A stretch of 64,000 bases of DNA from Hufsiella arboris (GTDB taxonomy: Bacteria > Bacteroidota > Bacteroidia > Sphingobacteriales > Sphingobacteriaceae): contig NZ_WVHT01000003.1 in NCBI RefSeq assembly GCF_009834875.1, positions 186,001 to 250,000 of the forward strand. The letters run 5' to 3'. Of this stretch, positions 17,771 through 26,401 are shown in pieces (position 1 is the first letter of the stretch; each line of letters starts with the position of its first letter). The notes beneath the pieces were generated by a model. That model was not told where the DNA came from, ran no database searches, and saw only the letters and a program-made list of their open reading frames with translations. The position numbers and the translations under genes are program-made.

Positions 17771-18413
17771 TTAAACCGGCAATGATATTTATGGTAAGAG
17801 CTACGACAAACGTGTTCAACCCAAACGAAAGCAGGCTGTGAACAAGAGCCAAACGTCTGATCCTTTTGCTTGAAATTTCGACATCCGAGACCTGGAAAGT
17901 CATTCCAATGACAAAAGAAAAATAGGCAAAATCAAGGTAGTCTGGCTTTACATTTTTATCCGGAAAATCTAATCCTCCACGATATTCCGCTGAACCTTCC
18001 AAGCTCTCGTCATAAAAGATGTGAGCGTAATGAAAAGTAAATGTTGTATGGACCATCGCCCAGGAAAGAAGCATTCCTATTACCGCGGATGCAACCCTGA
18101 CAAATTGATATTTCTCGCCGGTAGAATCTGAACCAAGGACAAGAAATAAAACTGCCAGCATGCTTGCGAAACATGCTAAGATGATAATGATCGATACGTA
18201 AATTAAACTCCCATCATCTCTCCTTGCCGTTTTCATAATATCAGCTATGCCGCGATTGAAAATTACGTACCAGCTTAGTGCCACATAGGTTAATGCAAAA
18301 ATGTCCCACAAAACGATCAGGCAGTTTAGCAAATTATTCTCGAAAAAACGGAAGGTAAAAAAAGCTGCTAACGAAACGGTAAGGCTTATAAGAATACGAT
18401 GTAGCGGATGCAT
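17763..18413 (-). CDS. DUF1345 membrane protein
   Basis: The 216-residue protein (ATG 18413; a GTG 36 bases upstream is also possible) has about five transmembrane helices. The DUF1345 hallmark is present near the C-terminus: PDYLDFAYFSFVIGMTFQVSD. The family is widespread in bacteria and has no assigned role; it is an inner-membrane protein. It is convergent with the small-protein pair and shares its terminator. Confidence 0.8.
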   Translation of the reverse strand: MHPLHRILISLTVSLAAFFTFRFFENNLLNCLIVLWDIFALTYVALSWYVIFNRGIADIMKTARRDDGSLIYVSIIIILACFASMLAVLFLVLGSDSTGEKYQFVRVASAVIGMLLSWAMVHTTFTFHYAHIFYDESLEGSAEYRGGLDFPDKNVKPDYLDFAYFSFVIGMTFQVSDVEISSKRIRRLALVHSLLSFGLNTFVVALTINIIAGLKK

Positions 18414-18494
18414 TCTAAGTACAATACTGCCTTGTTTTGTTTTTAACACTTGAATAATAATTTATTGAAGTTACAAAAACAAAATGCCTGTAAA

Positions 18495-18523
18495 CAAAAA
18501 AAGCTCTGCTAATGCAGAGCTTT
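18495..18523 (-). terminator. Terminator of the DEAD-box helicase gene
   Basis: A 10-bp stem AAAGCTCTGC/GCAGAGCTTT with a 4-base loop (18500-18523), read on the minus strand, is followed by a T-run (18500 down to 18495). Confidence 0.85.
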
Positions 18524-18533
18524 GATTTAAATT

Positions 18534-20372
18534 TTAGTAACGCTTTTTGCGATCGCCCCCGCCTTCACGACGGCCGCTTCCACCACGATCATCGCGGCGT
18601 TTGCCTGAGAAATCACGGAAGCCGCCACCGGAAGAGGAACCGCCTTCGCGGTTGCCTGAACGGCGATCGCGGAAACTTCCGCCAGTGCTTCGCTCACGAC
18701 TACCACCGCTGCCACTGCCACCACGTGACCTTCCATTGTCAGATCCATAGCCAGCAAGTTCAATCCTCACACTTCTTCCCTGGAATTCAACTCCGTTAAA
18801 ATTATTTTGAACGGCCTCAGCTACGTTATTCTCAACTTCAAAGAATGTATAAACGCCTTTTAGGTCAATTTTACCGATCGATTTGCCGCTGATCTTCGCC
18901 TGGTTACAGATAAATCCAAGCATGTCGCCACGCGTAAAATCATCTACGGAACCAAGGTTGATAAACAAACGGGTATAATCGCCGCGGCTTGATGTACGGT
19001 CGTACTTTTCTCCGCGTACACGATCACCACCGCGTTCCTCAAATGCAGGAGCGTTTAAATCCGGTGCGTTTTTATAATAATCAAGGAATCGGTTAAACTC
19101 TAGAGATGCGAAACGTTTGATAATTTCTTCTTTCTCCAGATCTTTAAATTCATCCATAATACGAGGAATATATTGTTCGATCTGATCCTCGTTTACTTCT
19201 ACATTATGAACTTTATGCACTAAAGCAAAAAGCTGTTTTTCACAAACGTCGAAACCGTTAGGAATTTCTGCTTTTGTGAATTGTTTACCAATTACGCGCT
19301 CTATCTGGCGAATCTTACCAAGCTCTTTTGAGTTAATAATCGCAATTGAAACTCCCGTTTTACCGGCACGAGCTGTACGTCCGCTTCGGTGAGTGTAGTT
19401 CTCGATTTCGTCAGGAAGTGAATAATTAATTACGTGAGTAACATCATTCACATCGATACCACGTGCTGCAACGTCTGTAGCAATCAATAATTGAAGGCTG
19501 CGTTCGCGGTAACGTTTCATTACCTTATCACGTTGCTGCTGTGATAAATCGCCGTGTAAAGAATCAGCGTTGTAACCATCTTTGATCAACGCTTCCGCGA
19601 TTTCCTGCGTTTCAATTTTGGTACGGCAAAATACAATACCAAAAATTTCAGGGTTGAAATCGACGATACGTTTGAAGGCAGCATATTTATCGCGTGCACG
19701 AACTACATAATATTCGTGATCGATGTTAACGTTACCTGTATTTTGTTTGCCCATGGTTAGCTCATAAGGATCGGTCATGTATTTTTTTGCAATACGACGA
19801 ACCTCGGCCGGCATAGTTGCCGAAAATAACCATGTCTTTTTATCTTCCGGAGTGGTTGAAAGAATCTGATCGATATCTTCCTGGAAGCCCATATTAAGCA
19901 TCTCGTCAGCTTCATCCAATACAACATATTGAACTTGCGTGAAATCAATCGCTTTACGGTTGATGATGTCGAGCATACGGCCAGGCGTAGCTACGACAAT
20001 TTGCACGCCGCGTTTAATCTGGCGTAACTGATCAGAAATGCTGGCGCCGCCATAAACAGCAACGACTTTTACATTCTTAAGATTTTTTGCGTATTTCTCT
20101 AAATCGCTGGTGATTTGAAGACATAATTCGCGGGTTGGGCACAATACCAGTGCCTGTGGATAGTTCTCCTCAAAATCAATTTGTTCTAAAAGAGGGAGAC
20201 CAAAAGCGGCAGTCTTGCCGGTTCCTGTTTGAGCTAATCCGACAAAATCGTTGCTGCCTGAAAGTAATACCGGGATGGCTTGTTCCTGGATCGGTGTAGG
20301 ATTTTCAAATCCTAGTTCAGTAATGGCATTAACAATATCATGACGGATACCCAATGTACTAAATGGGTTCAT
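18534..20372 (-). CDS. DEAD-box RNA helicase with DbpA-type RNA-binding domain and RGG tail
   Basis: The 612-residue protein unwinds RNA in ribosome assembly and cold adaptation (CsdA/DbpA type). Motifs from ATG 20372: Q motif (GFENPTPIQEQ, about 21-31), Walker A AQTGTGKT (47-54), DEAD (153-156), FSATMP, and HRSGRTARAG. A DbpA-like RNA-binding domain follows at about 465-535 (RLFINLGSVDDFTRGDMLGF). The last 70 residues are an Arg/Gly/Ser-rich tail (RGG, GGSGRREGGG) typical of nonspecific RNA binding and phase separation. The longer frame to 20432 adds 20 residues unlike the family and would cross the predicted promoter, so it is rejected. Confidence 0.92.
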   Translation of the reverse strand: MNPFSTLGIRHDIVNAITELGFENPTPIQEQAIPVLLSGSNDFVGLAQTGTGKTAAFGLPLLEQIDFEENYPQALVLCPTRELCLQITSDLEKYAKNLKNVKVVAVYGGASISDQLRQIKRGVQIVVATPGRMLDIINRKAIDFTQVQYVVLDEADEMLNMGFQEDIDQILSTTPEDKKTWLFSATMPAEVRRIAKKYMTDPYELTMGKQNTGNVNIDHEYYVVRARDKYAAFKRIVDFNPEIFGIVFCRTKIETQEIAEALIKDGYNADSLHGDLSQQQRDKVMKRYRERSLQLLIATDVAARGIDVNDVTHVINYSLPDEIENYTHRSGRTARAGKTGVSIAIINSKELGKIRQIERVIGKQFTKAEIPNGFDVCEKQLFALVHKVHNVEVNEDQIEQYIPRIMDEFKDLEKEEIIKRFASLEFNRFLDYYKNAPDLNAPAFEERGGDRVRGEKYDRTSSRGDYTRLFINLGSVDDFTRGDMLGFICNQAKISGKSIGKIDLKGVYTFFEVENNVAEAVQNNFNGVEFQGRSVRIELAGYGSDNGRSRGGSGSGGSRERSTGGSFRDRRSGNREGGSSSGGGFRDFSGKRRDDRGGSGRREGGGDRKKRY

Positions 20373-20386
20373 GAAATTACATAACT

Positions 20387-20417
20387 CTTCGCTGCATTGC
20401 GAAGCGGCGCAAAGATA
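20387..20417 (-). promoter_or_regulatory. Promoter -7 element and 5' hairpin of the DEAD-box helicase gene
   Basis: On the minus strand TATCTTTG (20417-20410) is a perfect TAnnTTTG element; no good -33 element is seen. Four bases later, at the expected transcript start, a hairpin CTTCGC-AATGCA-GCGAAG begins (20404-20387). The leader before ATG 20372 is about 33 bases. Confidence 0.6.
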
Positions 20418-20476
20418 AGGTTTTAAACCCATACTTTATCATATCCGCGAGGAATCCGTGTACTGCGATTGTAAAC

Positions 20477-20944
20477 TTATCTTAACCTGTCTGCGGAACG
20501 AACGAGCTTTTCGTCCTTACGGATCCCTTTGATTGCCAGGATTATAAACAGAATTCCTACTGAAGGTAGAATCATTCCGATACCATAATTTTGCAGCTGG
20601 AGTTCAGCGTTTCCGACCACACCTTTAGCGGTTTGAGCAAGCCAAAAACTATAAACTAATACAAGCAAAATAGCAATATAAGCGATGCTCAACTGCGTTT
20701 TCCGGTTTTTGTAAAAAGAAATAACAATTAAGGGAAGTAACGCTACAGCAATCGTGATTACACTTAGCAAAACAAACGATTCAGTTCGTAAAGCTTGTCC
20801 GTTTGCCACGCTATGATAAACACCTGTAACCTTTATCGCCATTGCCATGCCGTTAATATTGATGTAGATCAGCGGAAAGATAAAAAGTAAAAAAATAGCC
20901 AGGGAAGCGAGGAAAAGCCAAACGGTTTGTATGCGCTGTAACAT
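20477..20944 (-). CDS. DUF4293 membrane protein
   Basis: The 155-residue protein has four transmembrane helices and the family hallmarks: N-terminal MLQRIQTVWLFLA and C-terminal RKDEKLVRSADRLR. DUF4293 is a Bacteroidota family of unknown function, often between a helicase/rho gene and truA as here. It is divergent from truA (75 bases), with its own -7 element. Confidence 0.85.
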   Translation of the reverse strand: MLQRIQTVWLFLASLAIFLLFIFPLIYININGMAMAIKVTGVYHSVANGQALRTESFVLLSVITIAVALLPLIVISFYKNRKTQLSIAYIAILLVLVYSFWLAQTAKGVVGNAELQLQNYGIGMILPSVGILFIILAIKGIRKDEKLVRSADRLR

Positions 20945-20961
20945 AGTTTCAAATTGATGTC

Positions 20962-20969
20962 CAAAAGTA
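20962..20969 (-). promoter_or_regulatory. Promoter -7 element for the DUF4293 gene
   Basis: TACTTTTG on the minus strand is a perfect TAnnTTTG, placed 17 bases before the ATG. A CTG 19 bases upstream may act as a weak -33 element. Confidence 0.5.
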
Positions 20970-21007
20970 AAAATTCAGAATGAAATATCAGCACACTGTC
21001 TTTTCGC

Positions 21008-21015
21008 TATTTTTG
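21008..21015 (+). promoter_or_regulatory. Promoter -7 element for truA, implying a leaderless mRNA
   Basis: TATTTTTG is a perfect TAnnTTTG element. Only four bases (CCGG) separate it from the GTG start at 21020, so the predicted transcript would start at or next to the start codon. Confidence 0.5.
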
Positions 21016-21019
21016 CCGG

Positions 21020-21799
21020 GTGAACCAAAAGCGCTATTTCATCGAACTATCCTATAATGGAACCGAATACCATGGATGGCAGGTCCAGCCTAATGCCGTA
21101 ACCGTTCAGGAGCGTTTGGACAAAGCGCTGTCTACACTTTTGAGACAACCCATTGAAACTACCGGCTGCGGAAGAACAGATACCGGCGTACATGCCACAC
21201 AATTTTATGCACATTTCGATTTGAATGAAGTGGCGGCCGGCCAACTTGATATCCAGTTAGCACGATTCGTGACGAGTTTAAACGCGTTGCTGCCTTTTGA
21301 TATCGCAGTTAAGAGGGTTTTCAACGTTCTGGTTGATACACATGCGAGGTTTAGCGCAATGAAACGTTCATATGAATATCATATTCATTTTAAAAAGAAC
21401 CCATTCAAAGTAAATCGATCATGGTTAATGCATGATTTTCCCGATATTGAATTAATGAACCAGGCTGCCGGCATACTTTTCGATTATACCGATTTCAGTT
21501 GCTTCAGTAAGTCGAATACCCAGGTTTTCACGAACAATTGCAAAATTATTCGAGCGGAGTGGCAGCAAAATTTAGATGGTTTGGTTTTTCATATTTCTGC
21601 CGACAGGTTTCTGCGTAATATGGTTAGGGCCATTGTTGGCACGTTGGTAGAAGTCGGAAAAGGGAAAATAACGCCGGAACAAATCCGGACCGTCATAGAA
21701 AGCAAAAACCGATCGAATGCCGGCTCATCAGTTCCTGCATGTGGTCTATATTTAACAGAAGTTCTATATCCAAAAACAAGTAACATTTCGGAAATTTAA
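21020..21799 (+). CDS. truA: tRNA pseudouridine synthase A
   Basis: TruA makes pseudouridine at positions 38-40 of the tRNA anticodon arm. The 259-residue product has the nucleophile motif GRTDTGVHA with Asp54, the N-terminal YNGTEYHGWQ, and the C-terminal RFLRNMVRAIVG. The start is GTG 21020, which gives the family's usual beginning; no in-frame ATG lies upstream. The ABC exporter follows after 4 bases, so co-transcription is likely. Confidence 0.95.
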   Translation: MNQKRYFIELSYNGTEYHGWQVQPNAVTVQERLDKALSTLLRQPIETTGCGRTDTGVHATQFYAHFDLNEVAAGQLDIQLARFVTSLNALLPFDIAVKRVFNVLVDTHARFSAMKRSYEYHIHFKKNPFKVNRSWLMHDFPDIELMNQAAGILFDYTDFSCFSKSNTQVFTNNCKIIRAEWQQNLDGLVFHISADRFLRNMVRAIVGTLVEVGKGKITPEQIRTVIESKNRSNAGSSVPACGLYLTEVLYPKTSNISEI

Positions 21800-21803
21800 A
21801 AAC

Positions 21804-23603
21804 ATGGCTGAAGTAACAGGAAAAGCGTTTGATTTTAATTTGCTGTCGCGTGTGTTAAAATACACCAAACCCTATCGCGCTACCTTTTTATGGGCTGCCA
21901 TGCTAACAGTTCTTCTATCGGTTGTATCACTGGCTCAGCCTTTATTAATGCAATTATCCGTTGACAAATACATTTTGACCAACGATTACCAGGGACTGAT
22001 CAATATCTGCATTTTGATGGTTGTTCTTTTGGTTCTTCAAACCCTCATTCAATATTATCAGACGTTTTCTACCAACAGCCTTGGCCAATCAGTAATTCGT
22101 GATCTCCGCGTCGACGTGTTCAATCACATAACTGCTTTACGTTTAAAATATTTTGACCGCACTCCTATCGGGATGCTTATCACCCGTACGGTTTCAGACC
22201 TTGAAACAATTGCCGATATTTTCGCTGAAGGATTGATTTCCATTATCGGAGATATGCTGCTTGTAGTTGGCATTGTAATCGCCATGCTATTGATGGACTG
22301 GAAATTAACGCTGGTTACACTAATACCAATTCCCCTGATGTTTCTGGCTACCTATATTTTTAAAGAAGCGATCAAGGCCTCTTTCCAGGAAGTACGAACA
22401 CAGGTGGCCCAGCTAAATACCTTTCTACAGGAACATATTTCCGGAATCAGCGTCATTCAATACTTTGCCCGCGAAAAGCAGGAAATGGAAAAATTCAAAG
22501 TTGTAAATCGAAAACATCGGGATGCAAATATTCGTTCGAACTGGTATTACTCCATTTTTTTTCCGGTTGTTGAAATCATTGCAGCGATGTCATTAGGCTT
22601 ATTGGTGTGGTACGGTGCAAAACGCATTATCTCCGACCAGCAGTTAGCGGTAATTTCAGCTGATCCAAAAAATGTTACGCCGGGTTTAATAATGGCCTTC
22701 ATTGCGTTTACCAATATGATGTTCCGCCCGATCAGGCAGCTGGCTGATAAATTCAACACACTGCAAATGGGGATGGTTGGGGCCGACCGGATATTTAAAG
22801 TTTTGGATACGGATGAAACAACCAGGAACGATGGCACTTTGAAACCTGCCAATATCTCTGGAAAAATAGATTTTGAAAATGTCTGGTTCGCTTACAACGA
22901 AGAAAACTGGGTTTTGAAAGATATTTCTTTCGAAGTAAAACCCGGTGAAACTTTGGCACTTGTTGGCGCAACGGGAGCCGGTAAATCATCTACTATCAAT
23001 ATACTTAACCGATTCTATGAAATTAACCAGGGAAGTATAAAACTTGACGGGCATGACATTCGCGAGTTTGATCTTGCGTTTTTGCGTACACAAATTGCCA
23101 CTGTCATCCAGGATGTTTTTTTATTTTCAGACTCCATCGCAAATAACATCAGCCTTAATAATCCGGCAATAAGCCGTCAGCAAATCATTGACGCAGCTAA
23201 GGAAGTCGGAGCCCATGATTTCATTGAAAATTTGCCGGGAGGTTATGACTATCAGGTGATGGAACGCGGATCAACACTTTCGGCCGGACAGGCTCAGCTT
23301 ATTTCCTTTATCAGGGCATTGGTTTATAACCCGAAAATCCTTGTACTTGATGAAGCTACTTCTTCTGTAGACACCGAAACCGAGCTGCTTATTCAAAACG
23401 CCATTTTCAAGCTCATGTCAGGCAGAACGTCTATCGTGATCGCTCATAGATTATCGACTATACAAAGTGCCGACAGGATAATCGTACTTGATCATGGAGA
23501 GATAAAAGAGTCGGGATCTCACCAGGAGCTTTTAAAAATCGAACACGGATATTACCGTCGTTTATATGACCTGCAGTTTAATTCTGAAGGAATAAGCCGC
23601 TAA
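21804..23603 (+). CDS. ABC exporter, fused transmembrane and ATPase domains (MsbA/LmrA-like)
   Basis: The 599-residue half-transporter has six transmembrane helices (about 28-310) and a C-terminal nucleotide-binding domain. Walker A is GATGAGKSS (388-396), the signature is LSAGQ (492-496) instead of LSGGQ, Walker B is ILVLDEATS (512-520), and the H-loop lies in IVIAHRLS. The Ala in the signature is also found in the YheI/LmrC-type subgroup, so it is probably functional. It likely works as a dimer exporting lipids or drugs. It sits 4 bases after truA. Confidence 0.9.
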   Translation: MAEVTGKAFDFNLLSRVLKYTKPYRATFLWAAMLTVLLSVVSLAQPLLMQLSVDKYILTNDYQGLINICILMVVLLVLQTLIQYYQTFSTNSLGQSVIRDLRVDVFNHITALRLKYFDRTPIGMLITRTVSDLETIADIFAEGLISIIGDMLLVVGIVIAMLLMDWKLTLVTLIPIPLMFLATYIFKEAIKASFQEVRTQVAQLNTFLQEHISGISVIQYFAREKQEMEKFKVVNRKHRDANIRSNWYYSIFFPVVEIIAAMSLGLLVWYGAKRIISDQQLAVISADPKNVTPGLIMAFIAFTNMMFRPIRQLADKFNTLQMGMVGADRIFKVLDTDETTRNDGTLKPANISGKIDFENVWFAYNEENWVLKDISFEVKPGETLALVGATGAGKSSTINILNRFYEINQGSIKLDGHDIREFDLAFLRTQIATVIQDVFLFSDSIANNISLNNPAISRQQIIDAAKEVGAHDFIENLPGGYDYQVMERGSTLSAGQAQLISFIRALVYNPKILVLDEATSSVDTETELLIQNAIFKLMSGRTSIVIAHRLSTIQSADRIIVLDHGEIKESGSHQELLKIEHGYYRRLYDLQFNSEGISR

Positions 23604-23642
23604 TGGCACAATGCTTGTTTTCTTTATAAAAACATCTGCGTT

Positions 23643-24215
23643 ATGGCTGCCACATCCTGCAAAAAACTAATAGTCATCCTGTTGGCGTTTACCACTGTTT
23701 CTATTAATAGCATTGCTCAGGAATATGTATCGCCTACAAAGGCTCCGGAAAAAGGGAAAGCACCAGGCCTCAAAAGTAAAATCATCAGTGAAAACAAACA
23801 ATCAGTAACGTATATGCTGGTGTTTGCAAAAGGCGACGAAGTAATATCAGGGCTGACTGACTTTGCCGAAAAAAATCAAATCAAAAGCGCTTCCTTCACT
23901 GCCATCGGTTCGGCGCAATCATCGAAATTCGGATGGTACGATAAAGAAAAGAAAATGTTCAAGGTTATCCCGGTTGATAAGCAATCTGAAATAACTTCTC
24001 TGATTGGCGATATTGCCAGTTACCAAAATAAACCAGTCGTGCATACTCATATTACTCTTGGTATGGATGACGGGAGTATTAAGGGAGGACATTTACTTGA
24101 GGCTCATGTATGGCCCACGCTCGAAGTCACTATGACAGTGCATAAACAGGAATTATATAAGAAACTAGACCAGGAAGTTGGGGTAACAACTATCGATCTC
24201 GACGCTAAACAATAG
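23643..24215 (+). CDS. Exported PPC-domain (DUF296) protein
   Basis: The 190-residue protein has a signal peptide ending near SIAQ (about residue 27), then a PPC/DUF296 domain (about 52-175). The conserved core [20 protein letters not shown] supplies histidines that in known structures cluster at a trimer interface. In plants the PPC domain belongs to AT-hook DNA-binding proteins. Here export to the periplasm rules out a DNA role if the signal is real. It lies upstream of sucD but a strong promoter between them separates transcription. Confidence 0.8.
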   Translation: MAATSCKKLIVILLAFTTVSINSIAQEYVSPTKAPEKGKAPGLKSKIISENKQSVTYMLVFAKGDEVISGLTDFAEKNQIKSASFTAIGSAQSSKFGWYDKEKKMFKVIPVDKQSEITSLIGDIASYQNKPVVHTHITLGMDDGSIKGGHLLEAHVWPTLEVTMTVHKQELYKKLDQEVGVTTIDLDAKQ

Positions 24216-24225
24216 TCAAATAACT

Positions 24226-24256
24226 TTTGACATTATACGCAATAAGTTTAGTTTTG
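24226..24256 (+). promoter_or_regulatory. Consensus Bacteroidota promoter of sucD
   Basis: TTTG (24226-24229), exactly 19 bases, then TAGTTTTG (24249-24256): both elements match the TTTG-N19-TAnnTTTG consensus. The predicted start is near 24261, about 16 bases before the ATG. Confidence 0.8.
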
Positions 24257-24276
24257 CGGTACAAAAATCCAACACC

Positions 24277-25158
24277 ATGAGTGTATTAGTCAATAAAGAT
24301 TCAAAAGTTATAGTTCAGGGTTTTACAGGAACAGAAGGCACTTATCATGCCACACAAATGATTGAATACGGAACCGACGTTGTAGGAGGTGTGACTCCCG
24401 GCAAAGGTGGCCAGCAACATTTGGATCGCCCTGTGTTTAACACTGTCAAAGATGCCGTTGAAAAGACCGGAGCAAATGTTTCAATAATTTTTGTACCACC
24501 TGCTTTTGCCGCAGATGCTATTATGGAAGCTGCTGAAGCGGGTATAAAGGTAATTGTCTGCATTACTGAAGGTATTCCAACTAAGGACATGATCCTGGTA
24601 AAAGAATACATCAGCGATAAGGATTGCCGTTTAATCGGCCCGAACTGCCCGGGTATCATCACAGCTGATGAAGCTAAAATTGGAATTATGCCAGGTTTTA
24701 TCTTTAAGAGAGGCACTGTTGGTGTTGTTTCAAAATCTGGAACCTTAACTTATGAAGCTGTTGACCAGGTAGTGAAAGCGGGATTGGGAATAACTACGGC
24801 TATCGGAATCGGCGGAGATCCAATCATCGGCACGCCAACTGTCGAGGCTGTGAAGTTACTGATGGAAGATGACGAAACCGAGGGCATTATCATGATTGGT
24901 GAGATCGGCGGAGGTATGGAAGCAGAAGCCGCACGCTGGATCAAGGAAAATGGAACAAAACCAGTAGTTGGATTTATTGCAGGTCAAACTGCTCCTCCGG
25001 GACGCCGTATGGGTCACGCTGGAGCCATCGTTGGCGGCGCTGATGATACGGCAGCCGCAAAAATGAAAATCATGGCAGAATGCGGAATTCGTGTCGTTGA
25101 ATCGCCCGCTGAAATTGGCGCTGCAATGGCAGAAGAGTTAAGTAAAATTAAAGCTTAA
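24277..25158 (+). CDS. sucD: Succinate-CoA ligase subunit alpha
   Basis: SucD is the alpha subunit of the TCA-cycle enzyme that makes succinate and ATP or GTP from succinyl-CoA. The 293-residue protein has the CoA-binding start ([14 protein letters not shown]), GPNCPG, and the phospho-histidine motif [12 protein letters not shown]. Length matches the family. The beta subunit gene sucC is not adjacent, as in many Bacteroidota. A strong promoter lies upstream and a strong terminator downstream, so it is a single-gene unit. Confidence 0.96.
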   Translation: MSVLVNKDSKVIVQGFTGTEGTYHATQMIEYGTDVVGGVTPGKGGQQHLDRPVFNTVKDAVEKTGANVSIIFVPPAFAADAIMEAAEAGIKVIVCITEGIPTKDMILVKEYISDKDCRLIGPNCPGIITADEAKIGIMPGFIFKRGTVGVVSKSGTLTYEAVDQVVKAGLGITTAIGIGGDPIIGTPTVEAVKLLMEDDETEGIIMIGEIGGGMEAEAARWIKENGTKPVVGFIAGQTAPPGRRMGHAGAIVGGADDTAAAKMKIMAECGIRVVESPAEIGAAMAEELSKIKA

Positions 25159-25178
25159 AAAAAATAAATATTTTCAAC

Positions 25179-25220
25179 AAAAAGCGCCTGATCCGCAACG
25201 ATCAGGCGCTTTTTGTTTTT
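25179..25220 (+). terminator. Rho-independent terminator of sucD
   Basis: A perfect 15-bp stem AAAAAGCGCCTGATC/GATCAGGCGCTTTTT with a 6-base loop (25179-25214) is followed by GTTTTTT. Confidence 0.92.
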
Positions 25221-25279
25221 TTAGAGCTTGATTTAGACGGGCTTAAACCGTCCGTTATTAGTTTTTAAATAAAAAAACC

Positions 25280-25287
25280 GATCTTTG
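25280..25287 (+). promoter_or_regulatory. Candidate promoter -7 element for rlpA
   Basis: GATCTTTG differs from TAnnTTTG at one base and lies 24 bases before the ATG at 25312. No clear -33 element is seen. Confidence 0.35.
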
Positions 25288-25311
25288 GGGCGTTCACCAA
25301 AAAATCACGCT

Positions 25312-25722
25312 ATGTTTGCATTCGTCTTTTTTCTGGCAACTTTAGTTGGTTCGCCAGCTAAATCAACAACCAGGATCGATTCAATCGGCGCAGAATCTAA
25401 GATCATAAATAACGAATCTTATTCAAAATTCAGGACAGGAAAAGCAACTTATTATGCTTCTTATTTTGAAGGAAGAAGAACTACCAGCGGCGAACATTAC
25501 CGGCATAAAAAGTTCACGGCAGCTCATCGTACACTCCCCTTAGGAACGATAGTAACCGTTACAAATCCCTATAATGGCAAATCCGTTGATGTTAAAATAA
25601 ACGACCGTGGTCCATATAACAGACGGTTCCTGATTGATCTATCCCAATCGGCTGCAAGAGAGATAGGAATTTATGGACGCGGCGTAGGCGACGTCACCAT
25701 TGCTTACCAACTTCCCAACTAA
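25312..25722 (+). CDS. rlpA: RlpA-family septal ring lytic transglycosylase-like protein
   Basis: The 136-residue protein (ATG 25312; a longer frame from TTG 25285 lacks a signal start) begins with a signal peptide (MFAFVFFLATLVGSPA). The rest is a double-psi beta-barrel: GKATYYASYFEGRRTTSGE and VKINDRGPYNRRFLIDLS, with the conserved His/Asp of RlpA. RlpA cuts or binds glycan strands lacking stem peptides. It lacks the SPOR domain of the E. coli protein, which is common in the short Bacteroidota forms. Confidence 0.85.
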   Translation: MFAFVFFLATLVGSPAKSTTRIDSIGAESKIINNESYSKFRTGKATYYASYFEGRRTTSGEHYRHKKFTAAHRTLPLGTIVTVTNPYNGKSVDVKINDRGPYNRRFLIDLSQSAAREIGIYGRGVGDVTIAYQLPN

Positions 25723-25799
25723 ATTTCACGACAATTAATACTGATATTCGATTGACAATTTGGCAAAACTATGTCTCGAAATTATCCGTATTTTGATAT

Positions 25800-26276
25800 A
25801 TGAAATCTTTTAAATTTTTCGGATTCGCTCTTGTGACAGGATTATTGAGTTTGACTGCGTGTGCGCAAAAGCAACACAATGAAAAAGCTCAGAAGCAGCA
25901 GGTGGATCAATCAAAATGGAACAAACTGACGCCTGAGGAAGAGCAGGTCATAGTCAATAAACAGACGGAATACCCCGGAACCGGCAAATATTTAAATAAT
26001 CACGAGAAAGGCACATATACTTGTAAACGTTGCAATTCGCCCTTGTATCGTTCTGAAACGAAGTTCGATTCGCATTGCGGCTGGCCTAGTTTTGACGATG
26101 AAATAAAAGGTGCCGTTAAACGAATTCCCGATCCGGACGGTATGCGCACAGAAATTGTTTGTGCCCATTGTGGTGCCCATTTAGGTCACGTTTTTACGGG
26201 GGAAGGATTTACTCCGAAAGATACCAGGCATTGTGTTAATTCAATTTCCATGAATTTTGTTCCAGACAAAAAGTAG
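25800..26276 (+). CDS. msrB: Exported peptide-methionine (R)-S-oxide reductase
   Basis: MsrB repairs oxidised methionine (R form) in proteins. The 158-residue protein has a lipobox LTAC (Cys21), so it is probably a lipoprotein acting outside the cytoplasm. The zinc pairs are Cys75/Cys78 (CKRC) and Cys121/Cys124 (CAHC), and the catalytic Cys145 is in RHCVNS. The usual tyrosine before the catalytic Cys is His here. It stands alone, with dnaK convergent beyond a terminator. Confidence 0.92.
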   Translation: MKSFKFFGFALVTGLLSLTACAQKQHNEKAQKQQVDQSKWNKLTPEEEQVIVNKQTEYPGTGKYLNNHEKGTYTCKRCNSPLYRSETKFDSHCGWPSFDDEIKGAVKRIPDPDGMRTEIVCAHCGAHLGHVFTGEGFTPKDTRHCVNSISMNFVPDKK

Positions 26277-26346
26277 ATATCGCAACATCACTGATTAAGT
26301 TGTATTTAATTAACATTAACAGTGTCAACAGATTAGCAATCTTCAT

Positions 26347-26380
26347 AAAAAAAACCCGGCTGGAAACTCCGGCCGGGTTT
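26347..26380 (-). terminator. Terminator of dnaK
   Basis: A 9-bp GC-rich stem AAACCCGGC/GCCGGGTTT (26352-26360, 26372-26380) is followed on the minus strand by eight T. It may also stop msrB transcripts from the other side. Confidence 0.85.
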
Positions 26381-26401
26381 AACTTATAAAATTACCTGAG
26401 A

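Noticed and set aside
18512-18799. Open frames opposite and overlapping the Gly/Arg-rich end of the DEAD-box gene
   Set aside because: They result from the biased RGG codons; sequences such as PPPSRRPLPP or HHDHRGVCL are not protein-like.
20373-20432. Extended N-terminus of the DEAD-box helicase
   Set aside because: It would cross the predicted promoter and hairpin, and the extra residues do not fit the family.
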